Assembly: GCA_907163375.1 (NCBI GenBank)
Contig: CAJQUW010001805.1
Span: forward strand, 62,001 to 126,000
Source of the DNA: Prostheceraeus crozeri
Taxonomy: Eukaryota > Platyhelminthes > Polycladida > Euryleptidae
DNA length: 64,000 nucleotides
Reading direction: 5' to 3'
The translations under genes were made by a program, and so were the position numbers. This document shows positions 1-11,897 of the stretch, in pieces. Numbering within the stretch: the stretch's first letter is position 1; each line of letters opens with the position of its first letter. The notes below the pieces were generated by a model. It searched no databases, had not been told where the DNA came from, and saw only the letters and a program-made list of their open reading frames with translations.

Positions 1-123
1 GTATGGATGATGACTGGTTGCATATAATTCTGATTATTGCATTCTACTGTATATTGTCATGGAATGAATATTGAATTACAGGACCTGAAGTTGTATTTAC
101 TTTCTCTCTTCAGATACCAGAAA

Positions 124-2404
124 ATGCCAGGACAGCAGAAATCTTTCAATTTATTTCAAGCTAAATGGAAGGACGATGCGAGATTTTGTTTAACTCTCAA
201 TAATGGTGAAATCTTTCCTTGGATTCAGTCCGGCAAAGGTGCAAGGGAAGCCATCTGCGTTCTATGTTCAACATCGATTAATGTTGCCAACATGGGTTCA
301 TCTGCCCTGATGGCTCATTATAAGACTAAAAAACACAAAGAACTTGCTGATTTGAAGGTGAAGAGCATTCCCCTGTTAACGAAAAAGCCTGAAAATAAGG
401 AGCTTCAACAACAGGAAACAGAGAAACCGAAAGAGGACCGCATCAAAGAGGCGACGAGGACAATTTCTTTTCCACTCACAAACTCGGTTGCTGCTCATCG
501 GGCTGAGATATTGTGGGTTGCGAGGAGGATCATGGCTGGAAACTCGAAGAGATCTATAAGTGGCAGTGGTGACCTCTTCCGGAAGATGTTTCCTGACTCT
601 GAGATTGCGCGGGGTTTTCAAATGGAACGGGACAAGTCTCAATACATTGCTGCTTATGGACTAGGACAATACTACAAGGAGGAAATCTATCGCTTGAGCA
701 GGAATGCCAAAGACGTCGTTGTACTATTTGATGAGGCTTTAAACAGCGTTGTGCAAAAAGGACAATTAGATGTTTACATCCAATTCTTCTGTGATACGCA
801 GAAGCAAGTTGTAGCTGTTTACTTGACATCTGTGTTCTTAACGAAAGCCAGAGCAAGTGATATTTTCCAGGCATTATCACGAGTCATTGATGACCTCATG
901 AAACCAAAGCTACTCCAAATTCAAATGGACGGTCCAAATGTAAATTTCGCATTTCTCCGGTCCTTTGAGCAATCCTTACGGGAAAAGCAATTGTTGGACT
1001 TAGGGTCTTGTGGTCTCCATACACTAAACGGTGCACTTCAGTTTGGTTTTGATTCCAGTGACTCTCCTGATTGGGACATTTCCCAGTTCCTCAAAAGCAT
1101 TTGCTACCTCTTCCACGAATCACCTGCGCGGCGCGGTGAGTATCTAGCCGTTGTTGGGGAGAAAAAATTCCCAATGAAATTCTGCCCAACAAGATGGACC
1201 GAGAATGTCAAAGTGGTTGATCGAGCCCTTGAACTACTGGATTCATTGAAGAAGTACGTAGATGCTGTCGAGTCCAAACACTTCGTAGAAATTGATGGCA
1301 CTCCATCAAAATTGACTGTGCCCAAAAACAATTCTTTCAAGATTGTCCAAAAAGCCGTACAAGATCCCCTACTCGAAGCACGTCTTTGGTTCTTTCGTTC
1401 CTGCTCTTCGGAAGTTTTGGACTTTCTAACGAAATTCCAGTGTGATCAACCAGTGTCCATATTTTTGTATGGAGAACTCCAATCCATTTTCAAGAACTTT
1501 CTGCGCCGAATTGTCAAGCGTGAAGTGGCTGAATCATGGTCATCGACAAACGGACTCAAATGCTTGGACGATGAGAACCTGCTCCCCATTCGAGAAGTCG
1601 ACATAGGTTTAGCAGCCACACAATCACTTCGCAAACATCGAAGTATCAAGGAAAAGTTCAATTTGGAATTTCGAATGGATGCTAGGACCATCCTGGTGTT
1701 GATAGTCAAGAAGATCTGGGAACGCTCGCCTTTGTCAAAGCCACTAACAGAGAGTTTGTCTGGGTTCAATCCAGAGTGCTTCCTTACCAACCAAAACCGC
1801 AGCGAAGTAAGGGTAAGGAGAGTGATGGAGATGCTTGTTGATGGCGATCATATCGGTCTCGTGGAGGCGGAAGACTGTCTTCGGCAGTAAAAAAATTTGT
1901 CTGCGATGAGGCAGTCATTTCGGAAGCAAGATCTTTTAAGCCTTTCTGTGATCGCATCGATGATTTCTACTATCACCTTATGGCAGACTCACAAGCATAC
2001 TCCAGCATCTTCAAGATCATGAAAAAAATATTCATTTGTCGCATGGGAATGCTCTCGTCGAACGTGGAGTGAGTGCAAATAAGCACCTTCTTCAGGATAA
2101 CCTTCTTGAAGAAACTGTTGTTTTGCTGCGTCATGCATATGATGGTATCAAGCGTGCAGGTGGACCGAACCATATGGTGATCAACCAACAAATTATGAAC
2201 GCTTGCCGGGTCGCCGGAAGCCGGTGTCTTCAAGCGAGAGAAGCTCGAAAAGCGTTAGACGACTCGAAGAAAAAACAGCAGGAGGAAAGAATGCAAGGAT
2301 TGAAGGAGATACGGGAGCTGCAGGCCGTCAAGAGAAAGCTCCAAGACGATTCAGAAGCTGTGGAGGACAGACTAAGAGAACTGAACAAAAAGTGTCGACT
2401 CTAG
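124..2404 (+). pseudogene. hAT-like transposase with BED-type zinc finger and coiled-coil tail, broken twice
   Basis: A cut-and-paste DNA transposase of the hAT type. The first ORF runs to 1890; I start it at ATG 124, just after a possible acceptor (ctctcttcag). From that start, C45-x2-C48 and H65-x5-H71 form a BED-like zinc finger. Further on come LFDEALN and QMDGPN, candidate first and second catalytic Asp, then SCGLHTLNG, the hAT C-x2-H site. The dimerisation segment SHGNALVERGV lies in another frame (2036-2404). The link between them reads in a third frame (about 1885-2030), so there are breaks near 1888 and 2021, both at runs of seven A. After the dimerisation motif comes a roughly 60-residue Lys/Glu/Arg-rich helix, unusual for hAT. 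A related copy lies at 31404-32134. The 5' end of the element is outside the window. Superfamily fairly sure; family not named. Confidence 0.72.
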
Positions 2405-2631
2405 ACTATCGGAGATATAGTTTGTTTTCTTTTATCATCATCAATCTTTTATTATAGTGAATGTCATGTACCGTTTCGTTCTTCAATTCAGGTTCACACA
2501 TTTAGTAGGCCAAATCAGAAAGTAGACCTAAAACTCTGCAATATGTACATGTTGCGTCAAAACAGTAGTTACAATGTACTTATAAAATTTCTGAAAATGT
2601 ACTAATTTGTACTTATTTCCCGAGATTCAAA

Positions 2632-2647
2632 AGTAATCGCCACCCTG
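2632..2647. repeat. Right terminal inverted repeat of the first hAT-like element
   Basis: The stretch ending at 2647 reads, on the reverse strand, CAGGGTGGCGATTAC. It closely matches the ends of the insertion at 42310-46371 (CAGGGTGGCGAG) and the right end near 32615 (CAGGGTGTCTAGCGA). It lies about 240 bp after the transposase stop, the expected place. The matching left end would be upstream of base 1. Confidence 0.6.
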
Positions 2648-2788
2648 TTATGGGCCCAGACAACGTCTCAACTGCGTGTTATTGTGAATAACTGTAACTC
2701 ATTATTGTCGTCGTGCATCTGACATTGAATTTTACCTCGCGTTCGTCGTTGTGACCTTGGTGTCTGCAGCTATGGATTCAGTGTTGTA

Positions 2789-4516
2789 ATGGAGGCAACA
2801 TCGGCGAAATTACCCTTACTCAAAGACAGATTCGAGTCTTGGCGAGGATGGAAAATGCATATGCAAGCCCTTCTATTGGCGGACGACTTATGGGAAGTAG
2901 TTGGCACAGGTACCGAGAAGAAGCCGTTGCCCATTGCCCTTCTTGCTGACGGGTCAAATGCGGCTGATGTCAGAGTCAGAGAAAAACAGATTTCTACGTT
3001 CAACGATAAAGTGAAGAGAGCCATCAAGATTCTCGTCACTGGAATTAGTGGTGAACTGTTTTATTTGTGGGATGGTTTTCCTGATGACCCTAGAAAGTTA
3101 TGGGTTGATCTCGTCACTCATTTTCAAACGCAGACTCACAGCCATCGCGTTTCTGTTCGTGCGCAGCTTGATTCTCTTGTTTTGAAGGATCGCACTGACC
3201 CGGAGAAGTGGTTAAAGGAACGTCTGAGACTGTATCAACAATATGCGATGAGTGGTAATCCCATCGACGAGATGGAACAGTGCATCGAGACTTTAAATTC
3301 GCTTCCACCATCTTGGAAAGAATTTAAGAACATGATTAACTTTGTTCTTGGTAAGGACTTAAACATGTCTCTCCTGATGCAAAAAGCAGCTGATTGGTAT
3401 CGAATGAATGGTTCATCGAAGCAGAAAATTCCAGCTCCTGACAATCATGGTAGTCAAGCGCTCAATGTGAAATTCAATCAACGTCAACGATCGAATTGGA
3501 ACCATCGCGGTAATTCGACGTCGCAGCAGTGTATCAGTGATCATTCAAAATTTGTGCGGTGTTTCAAGTGCAAAGAACTTGGTCACAGAGCGGGTGTTTG
3601 TTCTCGAAGAAAACCCGATTCTGCGGTCACTGTACAGCATGAGAGTGATTCTTCCTTTCTTCTTGCTGAGTGTTTATTCACACCTGATGTGAAATGTGAT
3701 CCTTCTACCGTTTTAGCAGATTCGGGTGTTACTAGACATATGTCACCAGTTTTTGAGTCTTTTGATGATGATTATCAGCCCTTTGAGGTTGATTCTCGTA
3801 ATTTTGTTCAGTTAGGAAATAAAGATCGGCTCAAAGCTGTTGGTTCAGGTTCTGTCAAAATGGTTATTAAAACTGATGATGGTCAAGACAAAATTATCAA
3901 ACTGGTCAATTGTCTATATGTACCTGAACTGCGATGTACGTTAATGTCAGTTTCCCAAACGACAAAACGTGGTTACTCAATTTTGTTTGATAGTGGCGGT
4001 ATGAAAGTTTTGAATAAAACGGGTAATACTGTTTTATCTGGAAAGTTGTTCGATAAATTGTATGAAGTTGATTGTTCACTTCATTCGAAAGTTTACTTAA
4101 ATGATGCTGATAATAGTGATTATATTGTACATGATGTGAAAACCGAATGTTTTTCAGTCTCATTTGAAACATGGCATAAACGTTTTGCGCACATAAATCA
4201 GTCATCATTGCGAAATTTACTAACTAGTGCTGCTGTAAGTGATTTGAGTATTAGTGATGATCGTAACGACAAAGCATTTTGTGATGATTGTGCTAAGGGT
4301 AAAAGCCATACGTTACCCTTTCCAAAGGAATCTAGTACTCGTACTGATGGTTTGTTAGATTTGTTACACGTGGATCTGATGGGTCCAATGGAAGTAACGT
4401 CACTTGGGGGTTGTCGTTTTGTAATGGTTATAGTCGACGACTGTACTCGTTATTGTTGTGTGCGTTTTTTAGCAAATAAGTCTGACAGTTTTCAGCCTTC
4501 AAAAGCTCGTGACTGA
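2789..4516 (+). pseudogene. copia gag, protease and integrase N-terminal part
   Basis: 575 codons from ATG 2789. The N-terminal 230 residues look like a UBN2-type copia gag. A CCHC zinc knuckle, C-F-K-C-x4-H-x4-C, lies near residue 258-271. The aspartic protease site is LADSGVTRH near residue 310. A GAG-pre-integrase segment (WHKRFAHINQ) follows, then an integrase zinc pair CDDC and the first catalytic Asp in HVDLMGP, with a second conserved stretch MVIVDDCTRY. The frame then breaks near 4500, where the reading moves to the ORF starting at 4509. The product would package genomic RNA, mature the polyprotein and begin integration. Clear family match; broken. Confidence 0.8.
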
Positions 4517-5342
4517 GTTAGAGACTCAGAAGGAGAGAAAAGTAAAGGTATTGAGGTCAGATTGCGGTGGCGAATTTTTTGCTCGTGAATTTTCTTCTTT
4601 TCTAGAAGAACGAGGAATTCGTCGTGAGTTAGCTATTCCTGAGGCAAAACCACAAAATGGCGTAGCTGAGCGCATGAATCGCACCCTAGTTGAACGAGCG
4701 AGAACCCTACTCTGTGCATGTAATTTACCAAAGTCTTTTTGGGCGGAGGCAGTTTGTACAGCCTGTTATGTACGAAATAGATGCCCAACTCGTGCATTAA
4801 GTACTGGTATGACCCCTTGCGAAGCATTTTTTGGTCGTAAGCCGTCTGTTCGTCATTTGCGTGTTTTCGGCTGTGTAGCCTTTGCTCACATCCCATCTAA
4901 TCAGCGGCGTAAGTTAGATGCTAAGGCAGATCAATGTATATTTTTGGGTTACAGCCCGGCCTCGAAAGGCTATCGTTTATGGCATGTTGAACGCCAAAAG
5001 GTTATTGAACGCCGTGATGTGGTGTTCGATGAGGTCACAATGGGTCGTGTGAAATTTCCCGCAAGGCGGTTGACTGAATCTAGTACAGACCCTGTTGACA
5101 CTGATCCTGGCATTTTTCGAGTAATATCTGATACTCGAGACAGTGAGCCAACGCCTGAAAGTTCTGAAATTAATTCTGAGATACTGAGCGGTCCTGATGT
5201 ACCCGAGTCTGCCACAGAAACCCGGCGCTCTTCTCGTTCCACTTTTTCTATTCCTCCAGAACGCAATGGTTTTGATGCGTTCTCTGCCGAAGAATTTTGT
5301 GTTGATGATGTCATGGGAGGATGCTATGAATTCTCAACTTAA
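4509..5342 (+). pseudogene. copia integrase catalytic core and C-terminal part
   Basis: Continues the integrase of the preceding ORF in another frame. It carries the second catalytic Asp in LRSDCGGEF, the catalytic Glu in NGVAERMNRT, and the copia-typical region GRKPSVRHLRVFGC with FLGYSPASKGYR. An acidic, Ser/Thr-rich linker follows and leads towards the reverse transcriptase. The frame breaks again near 5320, because the reverse transcriptase N-terminus (KWKDATDKEYNSL) is read in a different frame. The DNA-joining function is inferred from the family. Confidence 0.8.
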
Positions 5343-6113
5343 AAATAAGTGGAAAGATGCAACTGATAAAGAATATAATTCACTAATGCGTCACAATGCT
5401 TGGACTTTGTGTGAATTGCCTGCAGGACGAAATGTTGTTAGTAATCGTTGGGTTTTTAGAACGAAGACAGACGAATCTGGTGAAGCTTGTCGTTTAAGGC
5501 TAGACTTGTTGCTAAAGATTTTTCTCAGAAATACGGAACTGATTATTTAGAGACCTTTGCTCCTGTTGTACGTCATGACAGCATTAGATGTTTAATTTCT
5601 ATTGCCGTAAATCGTGAGATGTTATTGCACCAATTTGATGTTGAAACTGCGTTTCTTAATGGCAAGTTAGATGAGACAATATTTATGAAACAACCTGAGG
5701 GTTACATTGTCGAGGGAAAAGAAAATCTTGTGTGCAAATTGAGTTGTTCGTTGTATGGGTTGAAACAGTCTCCAAGGTGTTGGAATTTTGTTTTGAAAGA
5801 TCAGTTACTGGATATGGGACTGAACTGCTCTGAGAATGATCCTTGTGTTTATGAAGGTATCATTGATAGCGAACGTGTTATGTTGGCTGTTTATGTTGAC
5901 GACATGATTTTAGCAGCAACGTCCGAAAATGTTATCAAACATGCACATAAATTATTTCTTGACCGTTTTGATGTTAAGTATATTGGGCCTTTGCGATATT
6001 TTCTCGGAGTGCGTATTGTGCATCACCCAAATTCTATTTTACTTGTGCAAGATAGATACATGATGATTCTTTTCCTGTTTCTACTCCCATGGAAACGGGT
6101 AGTGTACTTGTAA
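5300..6113 (+). pseudogene. copia reverse transcriptase
   Basis: RVT_2-type reverse transcriptase in two frames. The first part (to about 5500) has KWKDATDKEYNSL and SNRWVFRTK. The second (5487-6113) has ARLVAKDFSQKYG, DVETAFLNGKL, LYGLKQSPR and the catalytic YVDD box at 5892-5903. One frame change falls near 5500 and another near 6089, where RNase H begins. Copies the element RNA into DNA in copia elements; inactive here as written. Confidence 0.82.
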
Positions 6114-6829
6114 AGCGCACTGAAGGTGACAAGAAATTTGATCCTTTTATTTACCAGTCAGCAATCGGTTGTCTTTTGTATTTGAGCAATTTTACTAGAC
6201 CTGATTTGTGTTTTGCTGTTCACAAGTTGGTTCAGTTTTCTAAAGATCCCAGTGAAGTTCATTGGAAAGCTGTGAAACGGGTCTTGTCCTACCTGAAAGG
6301 TACTTTAAAACTTGGAATCAAGTTTGAGAAGGAGTGTATTGGCAATATTATTGTTGTTTTTTGTGACGCCGACTTTGCTGGTGATTTGCAAGATCGCAAG
6401 TCCACTTCTGGCCATGTTTTGTTTAATGGTAAATGTCCAATTTCTTGGTTGTGTCAAAAACAGTCTATTACCGCTCTTTCTACTGCTGAGGCAGAATACG
6501 TTTCATTGTGTGAAGCTGCGAAGAAGATAGTGTGGACTCGTCGTTTATTTACCGACCTTAATTGTCCTCAAACGGAACCTATGATTGTCTATGAAGACAA
6601 TAAAGCAGCGATCGCCATTTCTTTGGCAAGTCCTGGTGAAAATCCTTAAGTAAAGCACATTGCTTTGAGGTATCATTACACTCGTGATTGTTTTGAAAAT
6701 CGTGTAATAAAACTTGAGTACTGTTCGTCGCAAGAAATGACAGCAGACATTTTTACAAAGCCACTTCCAAAAGACAACTTTTTGAGATTGCGTAATTCTC
6801 TTGGTCTTTGTACAATTAATGAAATATAA
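6089..6829 (+). pseudogene. copia RNase H and C-terminus
   Basis: Contains VHWKAVKRVLSYLKGT, the copia RNase H block FCDADFAGD, RKSTSGH, ALSTAEAEYVSL and YEDNKAAI. A TAA at 6647-6649 interrupts the frame. The same frame then continues with KHIALRYHYTRD and ADIFTKPLP, the usual copia C-terminus, to a stop at 6827-6829. Residues normally seen between the NP and KHI blocks are missing, so a small deletion probably created the stop. Confidence 0.8.
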
Positions 6830-6858
6830 GTATAATTCATATTTTGAGTTAGAAGGAG

Positions 6859-7217
6859 TGTTGAGTGTAGATGGCACTCAAAAATTCTTTTCTTTTGTTC
6901 CCTGTATAAGTTGGCATAGTTATTGGTACTACTGAATAAGCTAGTAAGTAACTTCCCATGTTTGATATCGCTATAATTGTATCGTATCGTGAAGTGTCAG
7001 TTTATTCTGCAGCGCTGTGTTGTATTGGCTAATGCAAAAGTTGTTTTAGTGGACATGCATCCTCTCGGTATAAATGTAATGTGTCAGAAACTTTTCAAAT
7101 CACAACCCACTTATCACGTGCTGTTATCACGTCTGTATCTTTGCCAACTATACATCTGACTCAAATACAATTAAACAGTTATTCGCATTGTTTTGCTTTT
7201 TAACCTGCGCTACAACA
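6859..7217 (+). repeat. 3' LTR of the copia element
   Basis: Begins TGTTGAGTG directly after a purine stretch and ends at about TACAACA, the copia TG...CA form. It starts 30 bp after the last pol codon. No second copy was found in the window, so the ends rest on form and position only and the right end could be 7217 or 7220. Bases 7218-7460 hold nothing I recognise. Confidence 0.55.
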
Positions 7218-7460
7218 ACAAAAGGACCGTAACTGTTTTGCTGAATTCCATGGCAGCAACTAATTTTCTAGCGTTACTTCTATATTTTATAAGACATTTT
7301 GTCCAATTGTATCCTAGTTGTATTGAAAAATGTGGTTAAAACAAGTTATATATGTAAAGCAAGTGTCTTTTACACCAGTCAACAACTTAGTAATAATAAC
7401 ACTGCAAACAATACAAAACTTCGCTTGATATAATTTGAAAATAATGAAATTTCACTAGAA

Positions 7461-7849
7461 TTAACCTAATGGGATAATGGGACATATGTATCCCACGAGG
7501 AAATATCACTCAAAGTCCGGTAAAATCGTATCTCTTATAGATAGGCGAAACTCTACCGATATATAAAGACAGTATCATGAGTTTGGTTGAATATTTGGTT
7601 TTCAAAAAAACATATCTCTCGATAAAATTTTGAATTGAATATTTGAATTTAAATTTCATTTTCTTAAAAATTCAAATCAAATTAATAATACGTAGGACGG
7701 TTGCTACTTACCTCAAATTGTTACAAAATTGAATCACTATTTATGAATTTCTAATGTGTCAATTAGATAACATAAAAAAATTCGTGCAGGGTAGTAGCGT
7801 ATGATTTAGGTCATGGGACACATATGTCCCATATCCCTTTAAGGGTTAA
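7461..7849. mobile_element. piggyBac-type MITE flanked by TTAA
   Basis: Starts at TTAA (7461-7464) with TTAACCTAATGGGATAATGG. It ends at TTAA (7846-7849), whose reverse strand reads TTAACCCTTAAAGGGATATG. Both ends continue into GGGACATATGT followed by a near-palindromic partner (ATCCCA or GTCCCA). The inverted repeats are about 35 bp with a few differences. TTAA duplication and CC/CCC ends are the piggyBac signature. It has no coding capacity, so it would need a transposase in trans. Confidence 0.75.
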
Positions 7850-7933
7850 CCGATTAACCGGTTAATTAACCGCGGTAAATGGGTTAAGTCACGATTACAC
7901 ATTAGGTTTACATGCATTAACAACTTAAGAAAA

Positions 7934-8161
7934 TGTTGTATGTAAGCTTGCTTCATCTTCCCTATCTCATCTGACGTTGCTGTCAGCTGGCATTGTTTAC
8001 ACGCGTGTGAACTGTGATTGTATGACATTACCGTTTTCTCATTGGTTGCTGCGATCTCATTGGTCGCTCAGTCTTTCCTAACGATATCAAGGAAATGTGG
8101 TTGTTCATAGAAGGTCAATAAATCTCTTGCTCTGCTACTCACGCGTTGTGATTTTGTTACA
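7934..8161 (+). repeat. 5' LTR of Gypsy-A
   Basis: TGTTGTATG...TTTGTTACA, 228 bp. It has two CTCATTGG boxes 18 bp apart (inverted CCAAT motifs), plausible promoter elements, and AATAAA at 8117-8122, a likely polyadenylation signal. Gag begins 17 bp after its end. Confidence 0.88.
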
Positions 8162-8177
8162 AACTATCACGGCTAAA

Positions 8178-9285
8178 ATGGCGACTGGTGCATCGAGTAC
8201 AACTGCGCATTATTCGGATGCTGTGGAATTGAAACTTATTCCTGAGTTTACAGGTGGTGCTGGAGAGTCCGTTGTAGAGTGGTTGGAGAAGGTCGATCTT
8301 GTGTGCCAGTTGCGCGGTATTTCCAAGCCTGAGATGTTGATTCCACTCCGGTTGAGCGGGGGAGCCTTTGCAGTATATCAAGTTGCCGGCAGCCGACAAA
8401 ACTGATATCAAGAAGTTGAAAGAGGCGCTACTAACTTCATTTGGTGCAGACCCATTTTCCGCATACGAACAGTTTGCATCTCGTCGTTTGTGTCCAGGTG
8501 AATCTGTTGACGTTTTCTTGGCAGAGCTCCAGAAGTTGTCTACACTTTTCGGTGGATTAACAGATAAAGCATTGATGTGTGCCTTCGTCGCTGGACTGCC
8601 GGAGGCAGTGAGACAAGCTCTTCGTGCGAGTACAAGAATGGAGTCACTCCCTATTGAACAAGTCTTGGCGCGAGCCAGACCCATCATGGCGGATGAGTCG
8701 GTCGTTGGTGCTGTAGCCGCTGCCTCAGGACCCACGAATCAACGTCGAGGAGGTTCATCGAGAGTACTGTTCCATGAGTGTAATCAACCGAATCACTATG
8801 CTCGTGACTGCATCGCTCGACAAAATCGTTTTGGTGGACATGTGCGAACTGGGAGGCAGGAGCGGAAATGTTACAACTGTGGCAGCCCTCACCATTTTTG
8901 CAGCAGGTTGTCCGGGAAACGCGTCGGGGGAGACACAGAATTATGCGCCGGCGTTGTCCTCCCCAAGTGCACAGTGAATTCGGCGCATGTAGTGATGACT
9001 ATGATGATCAATGGTAAGCTTCGGACAGTTCTTATTGATCCAGGATGTACTTGTTGTTTAATTTACGAACATCACTGTGAGACACTGGTGAGGAAGAAAA
9101 GTGTGATGGCTATTATGAATAATCAGAAACAGTCATGTATAGGCATAAGTGACGTTCAAGTATCTGTTAGTGGTCTATACGAAACTAAATCTATCGTTGT
9201 TCCTACTTACGTTGTTGACTTTAAGCCCCTTGGGTATGAACTGTATAGTTTCTCAAGGAGGTATTACGATTTTGTCTCCTTCTAA
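8178..9285 (+). pseudogene. Gypsy-A gag and protease
   Basis: Starts at ATG 8178 (MATGASSTTAHYS). One frame runs to 8405 and the protein continues in the frame of 8368-9285. Two zinc-knuckle-like motifs lie near 8770-8905, each missing one Cys: F-H-E-C-x4-H-x4-C and C-Y-N-C-x4-H. A protease-like segment LRTVLIDPGCTCC has Asp-Pro-Gly where retroviral-type proteases have Asp-Ser/Thr-Gly. The end of the protease crosses into the pol frame near 9245. Gag would form the particle and bind RNA; with these changes, function is doubtful. Confidence 0.68.
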
Positions 9286-11077
9286 TGCTCACTTTGGTTG
9301 TGAACTTGAGTCTGATGAGCCTAGCTGTGGAACTGTAAGTCATCTGAGTAACACCGTAATCAATAAAAAGGGCTTTAATGTGACTTATGATGTGAATGCG
9401 AAAGTGTGGACGGCATCTTGGCAGTGGTCTGATGATGTCGAGCCTGGAAGTTTACGAAATACTGTGTCTGAGTATAACATGCCTGTTGATGTAAAATTTG
9501 TGTTCGATGAAGAACTTAGGAAGTGGATTGCTAACGGTTGGCTGCGTCCTTATGATGATGAGTTAGGACCGCCGCGAAGATTGATACCCATGCTTGCTGT
9601 TGTACAGGAAAATAAAGGCAAGGTGCGTCCTGTACTGGATTTTAGGGAATTAAATGCCTTTGTTGATTCTTATACTGCCGATGCTGATGTTTGTGCGGAC
9701 AAGATGCGTACTTGGCGTAGAAAAGGTACTAATGTTGCTTTTTTAGACTTACGTTCAGCGTATATGCAGATAAGAGTTTCTAAAGATTTGCGGCCGTACC
9801 AGACGGTTATGTTTGAAGGAAAAAAATATTGTTTGACAAGACTCGGGTTCGGTCTTAATATCGCGCCGCTTGTCATGAAGTCTGTGTTAGCCGATGTGTT
9901 GGCCAAAGATAATTTAGTTTCGAAGGCAGCTTGTCCTTATGCGGATGATATCTTAGTTGATGAAGATATAATGACAGTTGAGCGAGTCCGCACGCATCTT
10001 ATGAATTACGGACTTGAATGTAAGCCTGCTGAGAAAGTGTCGGAAGGTGCACGCATACTTGGACTAAATGTGCAAAAAGTTAAAGATAACGATGGGTGTC
10101 TGAAGTGGACTCGAGCCAACAAATTGCCTGAATTGCCATCTCCTCTTACCAAACGGTCTGTTTTTGCATTCTGTGGGAAATTGGTTGGTCATGCGCCGGT
10201 ATGTGGCTGGCTGCGTGTAGCTGCTGCGTTTGTGAAGAGGTTCGCGAACGAGAAATCTGACAAATGGGATGATGTGATTATTGATGCTGGGTTGCAGCAT
10301 ATCGTGGAAGATTTGCTGACCAGGGTAAGGCGAGGAGACCCAGTTGGAGGTCGATGGAATGTGTCGGGTCATGAGGCTAATGTCTGGGTGGATGCAAGCT
10401 CGTTGGCGTTGGGGGCATTAGTGGAAGTAGATGACTACGTTATCGAGGATGGATGCTGGTTGAGACCGGCGGACGGGTCACACATAAATACAGCTGAACT
10501 TGAAGCTTTGTTGAGAGGAATGAATCTTGCATTGGTCTGGAAAATGAAGAAGTTACATTTGAAGACTGACTCATTGACTGTTTATCATTGGGTGTCAGAC
10601 ATTTTGTCAGAGAAGGCGCGTTTGAAGACGAAAGCAATCAGTGAGATGCTAACTCGGCGACGAATTGGCACTATCAAGGCTCTCATAGATGAATACAGTT
10701 TGGATGTCGACATTGAGCTTGTGAGTTCAAGTGCTAATCGGGCGGATGCCCTCACTCGCGTACCAAATAACTGGTTAAAAAACAAGATGTCGAAAATGGT
10801 TGAGGAAGTTCGGTGTTGTAGCACACGCACTACTGATGCTAGTGCGGACGAGATAAGGAAGCTTCATGACGAGACTGGGCACCAAGGAATCGATCGGACT
10901 CTGTACTTTGCCAAAGAGAGAGGGTTGATTGTAACACGAGATAGAGTGAGTACAGCTATTGCCAATTGCCAGATATGCAGCTCAATTGATCCCGCTCCCG
11001 TGAAATGGAGAACAGGAAGTCTGGAGGTAGATGAAACATGGCAGACTTGCAATGGATATAACGCACTACGATGGTAG
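9238..11077 (+). pseudogene. Gypsy-A reverse transcriptase, RNase H and integrase N-terminus
   Basis: One long ORF. The reverse transcriptase has GKVRPVLDFRELN, FLDLRSAYMQI, RLGFGLNIAP and the catalytic YADD box at 9938-9949. RNase H follows: VWVDASSLALGAL, HINTAELEALLRG, LKTDSLTVYHWVSD and ANRADALTRVP. The C-terminus holds an integrase zinc-binding H-x5-H and C-x2-C set (LHDETGHQ and CQICSS). The frame ends at 11077 and the integrase core resumes in the frame of 11031. This is the best preserved part of the element. Confidence 0.8.
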
Positions 11078-11861
11078 ACATTTTCTGACGTTGATAGACT
11101 GCGGACCATCCCGATTTGCCATATGGAGACAGCTGCGTCGACAAGACAGTGCGTCGGCTATTGAAGCATTGAGATCAATTTTCCATGAGAGAGGGGCACC
11201 AGTTGAGCTACTGACGGATAATGACACTGCGTTTAGAAGTTCGACTTTTAAATGGTTTGCTCAAAGTTGGAGCATTCGAGTGAGGTTCAGATGTGCGTAT
11301 GCTCCTTCAGGTAATGCTATCGTTGAGCGTAGCCATAGAACAATCAAACGTATCGCAGCCCGCTGTAAGTGCACTGTTGGTGAAGCGTTATACTGGTATA
11401 ACATTTCTCCTAAAGACAATACTGATTACTTGACGACCCCGTTTAATAGGCTATATCGTTACGCAGTGCGGGTGTTAGGATCTAATAGTGTGGAAGAAGA
11501 CTTGAAGACTACCGGTCCGTATGATGTAGGAGAGAAAGTCTGGGTAAAACCGCCTGATGTGCGTTGTGATACTTCGTTCAAGCTTGGTACTGTGGCGGGT
11601 GTGGTGTCTGATGTAGCTGTGGAGGTGGACGGTGTGCCGCGTCACACCCGTGATCTGCGTCCAGCTGTACTTAGTGAGGAAACTGTTGTTCATGATCGGG
11701 TAACGGATGATTGGTATGAACCTTGTTCTGTGCGATTTCAAAGTGGCGAAGCGAATGCAGATTTGCCTTCTGCTGTAGATGATCCTTCTCAAGCTTCTGA
11801 GTCGAGACGTAGTAATAGATTGAAAGTTGAGCCTGACCGGTTGGGAGTATTGCCATGGTAA
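11031..11861 (+). pseudogene. Gypsy-A integrase core and C-terminus
   Basis: The catalytic triad is visible: Asp in LAMDITHYDG, Asp in LLTDNDTAF, Glu in GNAIVERSHRTIKR. The C-terminal part has GEKVWVKPPDVRC and a Ser/Arg-rich tail ending in NRLKVEPDRLGVLPW. It reads from a different frame than the upstream pol, with the break between 11031 and 11077. The stop lies 37 bp before the 3' LTR. Confidence 0.78.
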
Positions 11862-11897
11862 TGTATCTTTTTGTGATTCTTGATAATCAAGGGGGAA

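Larger units (their letters stand above)
2789..7217 (+). mobile_element. Ty1/copia LTR retrotransposon, decayed, 3' LTR only
   Basis: Domain order gag, protease, integrase, reverse transcriptase, RNase H identifies the copia superfamily. The coding region crosses at least four frame breaks and one internal stop, so the copy is dead as written. A polypurine stretch (6851-6858) precedes a 3' LTR. I could not find a matching 5' LTR upstream of 2789; a possible primer-binding remnant (TTGGTGTCTGCAGC) lies about 35 bp before the gag start. The coding start and the end of the 3' LTR set the limits; the true left border is unknown. Confidence 0.8.

Noticed and set aside
2650-2788. Possible 5' LTR of the copia element
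   Set aside because: No convincing match to the 3' LTR at 6859-7217.
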